A DNA stretch of 64,000 nt from Gymnothorax reevesii (Eukaryota > Chordata > Actinopteri > Anguilliformes > Muraenidae): positions 52,803,620 to 52,867,619 of the forward strand of contig CM056583.1 in the NCBI GenBank assembly GCA_029721435.1, given 5' to 3'. Made by a program: the position numbers and the translations under genes. Numbering within the stretch: the first letter of the stretch is position 1; each line of letters starts with the position of its first letter. Positions 48,775 to 59,600 of this stretch are shown here, piece after piece. The notes under the pieces are model-generated. The model had not been told where the DNA came from and ran no database searches. It worked only from the letters and a program-made list of their open reading frames with translations.

Positions 48775-50716
48775 ATGACACGCTGGGCTCGAGCCAACAA
48801 TGTACACAGACACAAGCCTGCCGAAGCCACCCCCTGGAGCCGACTCAAATCCGGGGCCGCTAAAAAGAGGACTGGTTTGGGAGGTCCTGGCAACGGGGGG
48901 CCGTGTGACCGGAGCACTTCTTTGGTCCGGAATACCCGTACAGGCCATGGAGGGAAGAAGTCGAATCAGAAGAAAGAGTACAACAACGTTGATGTGAATG
49001 GCTTCTTAGAGTACCTACAGCAGACAGGCCAGCCGATGCCTCGTGGGCCCCCTGGGGCCCCTGGAGTGCAGGATGGACTGAGGGAGGAGGTTGAGATGGC
49101 TCTGAAGAAGGACAAGAGGAGGGAGGACAGGAGGATTAAGAGGCAGAAATTGAAAAAGAATTCTATGGTGAGAGACGGTGACAATAAATTCAAATAATGG
49201 ATACCCGAGGACCACCACTCTATTTGCTGACAGTTCTGATGTTCTTTCTTTTATGAGGCAGTGTGTTTTGAGGCAAACTGTTTGAATTAATGTTGTTCTG
49301 CAAAGATTGACTTGTTTATGATTATCCGATGTACAATTAGATGGTGCAAAGAAGCACTGAAGGACCCTGGTATTCTGTAGTATCACCTGTGCAAGTGTCA
49401 GTGCAAATTAATTGTCAAAGGGTAAAATTAAGGCAGTGGGTATTGGATTATGGCCTAGGAGATGGAACATGGGTTAAGGCCCATTCCTTTACAGCAAAGG
49501 GAGGGCTGGGGGCAATCATTAGCTTCTCTGTCTGATCATCAGGAACCCTGTAGTTGGCAAAGGCTTTTTACCTTTTGTCTTATTTCTCCCCTCCACTCTT
49601 GCATTCCCTGCGAAGCTGTGCTTTAACTGCAGAAAGCCGGGCCACGGGCTGGCCGACTGCCCTGAGGCAGATAACGACGAGGAGATGGGGCGAGGCATCT
49701 GCTACCGCTGTGGCTCCACAGAGCACGAGATCCACAAATGTCGGGCCAAAGTGGACCCCGCTGTCGGTGAGTCCGTCAAATTTTTACATGGACGATGCCT
49801 GCAGTGTGCATGAAGCAGTGAAATGGGACACCAGAGGGGCAAGTAACCAATCCATTGCTTGCTTTTAGGGGCTTGGTTGCAGAATGGATTTGTAATATTC
49901 ACTGATCAGTTATTTATTTTCACTTTTCTGTCTGTGCATTGTAGGAGATTACCCGTATGCCAAATGTTTCATATGTAGCCAGACAGGCCACCTGTCCAGA
50001 TCCTGTCCCGATAACCCCAAAGGGTTGTATGCAGCAGGTAAGGTGTGGATTTAGGTGGAAAATTATCGTTTCTTCCCCTTGCATCTTAATGCATATGGGC
50101 TACATTAGCCACTTATGCTTTTCTAAAATCAATTGCTGCTGAAGTGTGCTGTCTAACTCACTATCCCCTGCGCTTTATTCTGTTGATATTTCATAGTGGG
50201 TGACCATTGGCTGAATTTCATGATGCATTATAGTGCACATTCTCATGCCTTTGTCAGATGGCAGTTTAAGTGAATATTTTCATTGGCTGGTCTTGCCACA
50301 CAGGGGGCTGCTGTCGTGTGTGTGGTTCAGTTGAGCATTTTCAGAAGGACTGTCCGGAGCATCAGAGCTCGGGTAAGTCACTCCTGTACAAATGTAATAA
50401 TTGACAGGTTTAGAGGGAACTGTTAGCCCGGGGCTTGTAATTGGCTGAAGTTTAGAGGATGCTCACAAGGACTGCATTGTGACTTTTGATAGCTTTGAAG
50501 CCTTGTCATTACCAGCTGTTTAACCTTTATGGTTTTGGGTGCAGATATGAGGTGACGTCTGCCGTCTGCTTCTTGTATCCATTGTCCTGTTCTCCTCCTT
50601 TAGCGAATGCGGTCACCGTGGGCCGACTGACCGACCACACCAGTGCTGACCATGAGGACATTCACGTTCCGGTTAAGAAGGCCAAGCCCCAGAAGGCTAA
50701 AGTTGTGGTTTTCTGA
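48775..50716 (+). CDS. ZCCHC9: Zinc finger CCHC domain-containing protein 9
   Basis: Five coding exons: 48775-49167, 49616-49766, 49945-50037, 50304-50372, 50604-50716; all GT-AG, phases consistent, 272 aa (human 271). It starts MTRWARANN, and residues 1-131 are basic and low-complexity with KKEYNNVDVNGFLEYLQQ and a KKDKRREDRRIKRQKLKK stretch. Four CX2CX4HX4C zinc knuckles follow: 133-146 (CFNCRKPGHGLADC), 160-173, 189-202 and 216-229. The tail ends KAKVVVF. The human protein is described as a nuclear/nucleolar nucleic-acid-binding protein. The upstream in-frame ATG at 48703 is rejected because a splice acceptor (GTCCTATAG) ends at 48767. Intact transposon D lies just upstream. Confidence 0.96.
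49168..49615 (+). other. ZCCHC9 intron after the first coding exon
   Basis: Donor GTGAGA; acceptor ends CTGCGAAG with only a moderate pyrimidine tract. Exon 2 begins CTGTGCTTTAAC, so residue 132 is Leu where human has Val. No other feature seen. Confidence 0.7.
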
Positions 50717-52482
50717 GAAGGAAATTGCTGGAAACCTTGATCTCACCCTGAATTTCAGAAGTCCCATGTTCAGCAGCCAGATTTGACTGACCCATACATG
50801 GGTCCAGAGGTTTGAGCAGTGCTTAGCCTCTCATGTCCACAGCCATGTCTGAAGATGTATACCATAGTTGTGGGAATGATGTTACTGTGTTTCAAGAGAG
50901 GCAAGTTATTTGCCTGCATCAAGCAAAGAAAACATTTCAGATTATTCAAATCACTGTCATTTGGTTAAGGGCTGTCCACTGACTTGCTGAAAAATGTAAG
51001 TATGATGGTGGACCATCAATTCTGTGGGAGCAATTTGTCGGGCAGAAATCGTATTTAGAGTTGGCTAAAATGCTTCAGGTGAAGTCTCATCGAAAGAAAA
51101 AAAAAAAAAAAAATCAAGAGTAGAAGATGTGGCTGTGTTTCATTATGAAAGTCTTTTCTACAAGCACAGTTTGGCAGGAACTTTGAGAACTGGTGCTGAA
51201 CAGCTGTGTTGCCATAAGAAAACTGCTTGTTAATGAGTGCAGAGAAAACTACCTCAGTTTGCAAGGGAGTGTAAAGGTTGGACTGAGGAGTTGTGCAAAA
51301 AGGTCACGTGGTTAGATGAGTCCAGCTTTACCCTATACCAGTGCAAGTGGGCGCAACAGGGTGAGAGAAGAAGCCCATGCGGCTTCTGAAAGTCTTTGGG
51401 ATGTGCAGGAGGAGGCTTTCTGGAGTCGTTTGATTTTCCCATTTGTGACAGTGCATAAGATGGTCTAAACAATGTCACGTTGGTCAAATGAGTGCCATGA
51501 TCAAAGCTGAAGTTGGTTCAGCGAAATATTGGAGTGTGCAACTTTTCTTTTTTGGACAGGAGATGTTCGTCACACTGCTGGACTTCCGTGTAGGATGTGC
51601 CTGTGTTTCCTCACTCTAAGCTGCTGCAAAAGCCTCCAAGCTGTGTATCTTTTTTAGGTGCATTTCAGACAGGGGTCTCGAACTGGTCGCTAAAATGGCC
51701 AAGGGGCATTTACCACTTTGTAATGTTACAATTTCTTCTCATAAAACCTGATAAATATTTGTTAGCTCACCCATCTACCTGATGATACACATACCAGCAC
51801 AGACTGTTAAAATGGCAGGGTTGTTGCAGGCACTCCTCGATGCAGAGCTGTCTGAGTGATAGGAGATCTCTTGTATTCACACTTGCCATTAATATATGGA
51901 AATTTCACTAGGTTGCTGGAATGTTTCAGTCATGTGCACCATAGAGAGTGAAAAATTAAATTCTCATTATACATGTATATATTTTTTTAGGTGGGACATT
52001 GTTTTAAAATATTCCTCACTCATTTGTCGTTGAATTGGCAATCCTCAGCCCTTATTTGCTCCTGTAACACTATGCCTTTCCTGGATGTTGTCTTTGCACC
52101 AAATCATGGTCGCAAGCACCTGCTGCCATCAGCCATCACAAATCACATCCTATTCAAATTTTTTTACTTCATTACTGGTCTGACGTTGCCCCTGTCCTAA
52201 CTTTTTTTGCAATGCATTGCAGGCCTGAAGGGATGTATATTTATTAATTAATTGAAGTTTACTTGATAACATGTTTATGTTCATACTGTCTGGAATGATA
52301 TGCAAGTAAAGGTCAATCTAAAAATCACAGTTGTTTCTATGTACATTTTTGAGTTGCGGTTGTATTTCATGTTCTTTTTTGTTCTTCACATCAGATATGC
52401 TAAAGATAACCAATTTTGATCGTAAATGTTGATAGAAACCAAAATTATATATTAAATATATAATATATATATATATATTAAA
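50717..52482 (+). other. ZCCHC9 3' region with transposon debris
   Basis: This is 3' UTR followed by intergenic DNA. About 51270-51345 reads VTWLDESSFTL, resembling the first catalytic motif of Tc1 transposases, and about 52185-52330 (TGCCCCTGTCCTAACTTTTT, then CTGTCTGGAATGATATG) resembles the 3' end of a common fish DNA transposon. Neither can be delimited. An (AT)n tract is at about 52445-52480. No AATAAA close to the stop was seen. Confidence 0.4.
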
Positions 52483-52572
52483 GTTATACAGTGTCAAACT
52501 GGACGTGGCTAGCCTAAGCGCACCACAGAAGGTTGAGCATATTTTAATTATTTTCTGGGGTGAAGGTTCCAG
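52483..52572. repeat. 90-bp direct repeat, left copy
   Basis: It starts GTTATACAGTGTCAAACTGG and ends GGGGTGAAGGTTCCAG. It matches 53280-53369 at 89 of 90 positions (CACAGAAGG here, CACAGCAGG there). Sequences outside the copies do not match. Confidence 0.9.
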
Positions 52573-53279
52573 ATAAAACGATAAATCACTAAGTAAAAAA
52601 AAAAAAAAAACAACCTCCCGCTGGCCTCTAAGAATTGATGTGAAGGATGCTTACTAATTTTATTATGGCCTCAATCCTCTTAATTTCAAAATTATGTAAA
52701 CTGTGGGCCGTTACAGGTTTGGCAAATGAGACGTGGTCATATTCGTCAGGAATACACAAGATATTCGTGGTGATCGTACTGAAATTATTGTAGAGAACCC
52801 TACGTTCCTTTTTTTCTGGCTCATTTAACAATTTGTGAGACCTCGATTTTCAGGTTTGGTATCAGGGAAGAAAGTTAGGAGGGAAAAATAAATGATTGGA
52901 ACGAGCCGAGTTTAACATTGAATCTTGTTGATTTAACTCATCCAGAGTACTCGAATTATGTCCTTAATGGTTGGCAAGGAAGTGGTTTTGGATTCAGCCC
53001 GAGTCTCGTCACCGTAACACACTCAGCTTCTGAAAGATAGTACTGGAGCACCACCAAGTGGCTGTTTCTCCTCATTGCAAACCACAAGCTCTTAAATGAA
53101 TCTGGAGTGCTGTATGGTGGTTTTTTTTTTTGGGGGGGGGGGCATGGCACTAATATTGCGCAAATTCTGCGTTTTTTTCGCGCATGCAAGTGAGAATACG
53201 TTACAGAAAATCGCGTTGGGAGCTGGTGGCGGTAAGAAATTAGGCCAAATTTTCTATGCAGGAAAAACCCTGTTGTTTG

Positions 53280-53369
53280 GTTATACAGTGTCAAACTGGA
53301 CGTGGCTAGCCTAAGCGCACCACAGCAGGTTGAGCATATTTTAATTATTTTCTGGGGTGAAGGTTCCAG
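53280..53369. repeat. 90-bp direct repeat, right copy
   Basis: Second copy, offset by 797 bp. The 707 bp between the copies is non-coding and holds an A-run (about 52594-52610) and a T/G-run (about 53120-53142). The nature of the pair is unknown. Confidence 0.9.
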
Positions 53370-53653
53370 CAGCCAAGTCATCTGAGACAGATTTTTACTG
53401 AAGTTGATGCAGGTTCTTAAGTCTTAAGGAATTTTATAAATTTACAGCTTGATTTTCTTAAGATACAAATTAATATTTGTAATCCAGTGAACAACTGGCA
53501 TATTTGTAAAACCTTAAAGTAAAACCTGAGTGCTTGGTAGTATCACAGTTGTTTAATCACATGCCAACCTCACTTTCAGCTGTAGACATGATGATTGACC
53601 AGGAAAATAACAACAATGCATTCAAGGGTCATCAACACAAAGGACAGTTCCCT

Positions 53654-56600
53654 TCACAAGGCAGTTGTGTTACTGTCCTCCAGAAACGCAATGCATGACA
53701 ATGCAGTCTCCTCCATGGATTTGGACCAGCCACCAATGTTTCCAGCTACGTATGGTAGCACCCCTGAGGTCACCTGATTGTAGTAAGACACCTGTGAACA
53801 TGAAAAGAAGTGGAAACGTTGAGGCGATATGCTGCTGTAGCATATCTCAGTCACTGAAAGACTGTTTAGAGCGTGTTACTACCAAATAACATGTTTCCAG
53901 CTTGACAGCTGCCTTGTGAAAGAAATTTAGTAACTACATCTCATATTTCTGTGCTGTCGTCCTTGTCTTAGATGATGATGTGGGGAAAAAAAGAATAATA
54001 CAATCTACAGTGGGGAAGACCAACCATTCTAAATGTTTATACCAAAATTTGACGCCCCAACTTTTTTATTTTTACTAATCCGCAGCACAACACCACTTAC
54101 TGGTAAATGGCATGTGCTTTTTTGGGGTTAAAATGAAAACCCACTGGATGGCAGATCAGGACCAGGTTAAGGCAGCCTTTATTTTAAATTATAAGATACA
54201 AATGAGCAGATTTTATCACACTGCATCCACCTAGTTTTTCACATGTAAAAAAAAGAATTAAGCAGCCCTATAAGATGCACAATTATAAATGCCATCATTT
54301 TACATTATGTGCTTCTCTGACTTGTACTGTACTGTATCGATGAAGGCTGTTCTTCATCTCAGGTGTGAGCCCTTTTGTCTGGATGTGCGTAATCCATAAC
54401 CTCTGTCTCAGAATGGGTCTCACCTTACAGGTGGTACAGCTGTCTGTGTGGATAAGGAATCCTGCGCACTGTGCCTCACTCCTGATGTAATCTGGCTGGG
54501 GAGGGACCGTCGCCATGGTGACAGAACGCAGGGCGATGATGAAGGGGTCACTGCGTAGTAAACAGTAAATGCCACTGAGGAGGGGCTCATAATGTATTAA
54601 TGTAGAGATGTTGTTCCATCACTGCCTCAAAAGCAGTGGTCCCACATCTGCGCGTGACACTGTTAGCTGTTAGCTAATACCTAAAATTTGAAGGTTTTGT
54701 CAGGATTGGGAGATCCAAATGTCTTATTTTGAGGTTGAAAAGCTCATTTCCCATCTGAAAATGATCATTTTTCCTGCTTACAGACATCACGGTCTATTAG
54801 TGTAAACATTTTATTATTGTTAAATTTCAAGTTATAAGAAGTATTAATTATTTTTTCATCATTCATTTACAGAATATTCTATATCACAACCACAATACAG
54901 TCAAGACTGGAGGTTCAATTCTGGAACGTGTAATGTGAATATAGGCCACTAGATGGCAGTATTTACCTTTTTTTGTTAAGCTCAGACTGGAGTTATGTTT
55001 AGACATGTCCTGGGCATGTCTGGGGCAAGTCTCAGAAAATTAAAAAAAAGAGGTCTAAATGTGGGTGGGGTCTGCAAAAGAGTATATAAGGAAAAGAATT
55101 GAGACAGTAAAGTAGTAGGAGAAATTGCAAGAAGATGACCAGACCTGCCATTCTGTTCAAGACCGTTGACGTTTCTTTTGTGGATTTTTTTGCCTGTGTT
55201 TGAGCATTTTCTTCATCCAGGACATCACCAAGCCACCCCACCAAAAAGGGACTGTAATTATTTCTGTTTTTTCTTATTTATCAATCTTGGTCTTTAGTTG
55301 TAGGTTGTTATTAGTCTTTGTCTTTGTTAAAAATTAAATGTGTTTTAGTTGTTAAAACTGTGTTTGTCATCCCTTGCTGTTGCTGTTGTGTTATAAATGT
55401 GATAACAAATTGGGGCCATAACAAATTGGGGGCTCAAGGTCCGGGATAGACCATTGTGTGAGTAATTTATTGAAAATCTAACATTCCAAATTGTGAAATT
55501 GTTTTTGTGAATTTTCCTAGATATATATTGACAACAGCAATGGATGATTTCTTGGCATCACCAACCGTAGGGGTTTTGAAGTCTTTTAAAAAGACAGAAC
55601 TGCTAGAAATTTGCAGACAGTTGGAGCTGACAGAGGTAAAACCAGCCATGCGAAAAGCAAGACTGGCTAGAGAGATAGTTGAATATTACATTGATGAAAA
55701 TGTGTTTGCACCAGGAGATCTGGAACAGTTTCCAGTGGAAAATCCAAATATAGAAATGGAACTTAAATTAAAAATGCTAGAGATTGAAAGGGAGGAAAGA
55801 GAAAAAGAAAGGGAGGAAAAAGAAAAACAAAGAGAATTTGAGAGGGAAGAAAAAGAAAAACAAAGGCAGTTTGAGTTAGAAAAATTAGCAAGAGAAGAAA
55901 AACAAAGAGAATTTGAGAGAGTGAAAGAGGAAAGAGCAGAAAGAGAGAGACAGAGACAGAGAGATTTTGAATTAGAGAAATTCGATAGAGAAGAAAGACT
56001 CCAAATGGAGCAACTAAAAATTAAAATTGAAACTAAAAATAAATTTTGTGCCAGTCAGGAGGTAAAACTGGTGCCTCCATTTTCAGAAAAGGATGTTGAC
56101 AACTATTTCCAGTGTTTTGAAAAGGTAGCAAAGAGTTGCCAGTGGCCAAAGGAACACTGGCCTCTGATGTTGCAAACTGTCCTCAAGGGTAAAGCTCAAC
56201 AAGCCTATTCGGCTTTGTCTGCAGATGATTCCTCTGATTATGAGGTTGTCAAAAAGGTTATTTTGAGAGCTTATGAGTTGGTTCCAGAGGCTTACCGACA
56301 GAGATTCAGAGGTCTGAAGAAATCTGAAAATCAGACTTATGTTGAATTTGCTAATGAGAAGCAGGTTTGCTTTGAGCGCTGGTGTACTTCTATGGAGGTC
56401 AAGGATGATTTCAACTCACTAAAAGAGATGGTGTTAGTTGAAGAATTCAAGAACTGTGTTAAGGATGATGTTAAGACCTACCTTAATGAGAAGCAAGCAC
56501 TGAACTTGCAATCAGCTGCCAAATTTGCAGATGAATATGTTCTCACTCATAAGTCCAAATTTCAGTCTAGCAGTAACAATAAATGGTCCCAATTTCAGAA

Positions 56601-59600
56601 AAAGGGTTACGGTGATACCCAAGATTCCTCACCCAAAGACAAAGACAAATCTGGTGATGGTGCTCAGAAATCCAGTAACAGGTCTGATCAAAGTGTGAAA
56701 GCTGACAGTGACAAAAGTGGTCTAGTTTGCAGTTATTGCAAGAAATCTGGTCATGTTACAACTAACTGTTGGTTCCTTAAAGCTAAGAAAGAAAAAGAAA
56801 AGGATACCAAACCAAATGCCTTTGTGAAAACAAGGTTAGAAACCCCTGTAGTAGATAACCAATCTGCTAAATTGCCTGCTTCTTGTGGGGCTAAAAAGCC
56901 TAATACAGCTGACTTTGTGAGGGAGGAATTTCTTCCATTTGTGTCAGAGGGATTTGTGGCTCTGAATGAGCATACTACTCCTGTCCCCATATATATCCTA
57001 AGGGATACCGGAGCTTCTCAGTCACTTTTGTTGATGGACTCCTTGGAGTTACGTGATGAGACCGCTTCAGGGGATTTCATACTTGTACAAGGTATTGAAG
57101 GGAGGACTGTATCTGTACCCCTGCGCTCTATATTCTTGAAGTCAGATTTAGTTACAGGACAGGTAAAGGTGGGACTTATGTCAAGTCTACCTATAAAGGG
57201 TGTTTCTCTGTTGCTAGGCAATGACCTGGCTGGGGGCAAAGTAGTTCCCCCTGTACATCTTACTTCACAGCCGAGCACTGAAGATGGGGATGAGGACCCA
57301 TCTCTGTATCCTTCTTGCGCAGTGACTCGTGCTATGGCCAAGAAGCCTAAAGAAGATGTTGTGGTGCCGCCCAGCACATTGAATAGTCAGGACTCAGGTG
57401 GTTTGCCTCATGACTCTGATTGGCCTACTATGGTTTCTCCGTTTGAGGACTTATCAGATACTTTTATCAGTTCTCTATTCAGCCAGCCGGATGGGTCTGG
57501 TGATTCTGATGTGTCTGGAGACTTGTCTCTGTCCAGAAAGCGGTTGATTGAGGAGCAAACTAATGATCCTGAAATTTGTGCACTAAAGAGGAGAGCCCTT
57601 CCTGATAAAGAAATAGACGCAGTTCCAGTTGGGTATTATCTCAAGGATGGTGTGTTGATGCGGAAGTGGCGCCCTCCTGATATCCCTGCCAATGCAGATT
57701 GGGCAGTGGTCAGGCAAATTGTTGTTCCGAAGGTCTATAGGAATGAGATCTTAACAATGGCTCATAGTTTACCTTTAGGAGGTCATCTTGGTGTTAACAA
57801 GACTGTTGATAAGATCATGAAACACTTCTTTTGGCCTGGGCTTCGGAAAGACGTTTCCAACTTTTGCAAAACCTGTCACACTTGTCAGGTAGTTGGAAAA
57901 CACCAGTTAGACCCACCTGTAGCTCCATTGCAGCCTATCCCAGCATTTGGGGAGCCATTCTCTAGGGTCATTGTTGATTGCGTTGGTCCATTACCCAAGA
58001 CTAGATCTGGAAATCAGTACTTGTTGACAATCATGTGTGCATCTACCAGATTCCCCGAAGCCATACCTCTACGTAACATCAAGGCAACTGCAATCTCGAA
58101 GGCTTTGATAAAGTTCTTCACGTTGTTTGGTCTTCCCAGGGAAATTCAGTCAGACCAAGGTAGCAATTTCACTTCAGGATTGTTTCAGCAGGTTGTGTAT
58201 GAACTAGGTGCAAAACAGATTCTTTCTAGTGCCTATCATCCAGAAAGTCAGGGTGCCTTAGAGCGGTTTCATTCCACTCTCAAGACAATGATGAGGACTT
58301 ATTGTTATGACCATGAGAAAGACTGGGATGAAGGGGTTCATTTGCTGTTGTTTGCAGCTAGAGAAGCAGTGCAGGAGTCTACTGGATTCAGTCCATTTGA
58401 GCTAGTGTTTGGTCATGAAGTGAGAGGACCTTTGCTATTATTGAGTGAACAATGGCAAGAGGAAGAGCCGCAAATCAGTCTGTTAGACTATGTTAGCAAG
58501 TTCAAGGAAAGATTGCGTGCAGCTTGTGACCTTGCCAAAGAGAACTTGAAATCAAGTCAGGGAAAAATGAAAACTTGGTATGATCATAAGGCTAGAAGCC
58601 GTGAGTTTAAACCAGGAGACAAGGTCCTTGTGTTGTTTCCCTTGCAGTCCAATCCATTGCAGGCTAGATTTCATGGTCCTTATGAAATTCTGACAAAACT
58701 CAATGATCTCAATTACATTGTCAAGACTCCAGATAGGAGAAAACCAAAACAATTGTGTCATATTAACATGCTAAAGCCTTATCATGACAGAAATGCTAGG
58801 GTTGCAGCTGTCACTTCAGATTCTCCAATGGTCGAAACGTGTGAAGATGAGGGGGAGTTTCAAGATGATGAACCAAGAATTAAAGCTGAAGTTCTTTCAT
58901 GTAAATTGTCAAACACTGAAGTGTTGCAAAATCTTGATGTAAAACTCCAGCACTTAGAACCCTCACAGAGAGATCAGTTTGAAAGGTTGATCAAGAAATA
59001 TTGTTTCCTGATGTTCCAAAGAGAGTTACTATAGCCTCTCATGATGTAGATGTTGGTGATGCCAAACCAATAAAACAGCATCCATACCGGATGAATCCTG
59101 AAAAGAGAAAGATTGCTGAGAAAGAGGTTGAGTACATGTTAAAACATGATATTATCAGACCCTCCAACTCCGATTGGAGTTCACCCTGTGTGCTAGTTCC
59201 AAAACCTGATGGAAGTACTAGATTCTGTACAGATTATCGCAAAGTCAATGCTGTAACTAGAACTGATGTGTTTCCAATACCTAGGATTGATGATTGTATT
59301 GATAGTGTAGGGCAAGCAAAGTTTCTGACCAAGATTGATTTATTGAAGGGTTATTGGTGTGTGCCTTTAACTGAGAGGGCCAAGAGCATCTCTGCTTTTG
59401 CCACACCATCTGGATTGTACCAGTATGAAGTCCTACCATTTGGCATGAAAAATGCCCCAGCCATGTTCCAAAGGATGATACAGTCTACAATCGCCGGATT
59501 GCCACACACGGGTGCGTACATCGATGACCTGATCACATGGAGTGACTCCTGAGAAGAACATCTAAAAGATGTAGAGACGTTGTTCCAGCGCCTGACCCAG

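Noticed and set aside
52956..53381. Minus-strand 141-aa frame between the 90-bp repeats
   Set aside because: Low-complexity PPPQKKK comes from the T/G run; no domain or splice support.
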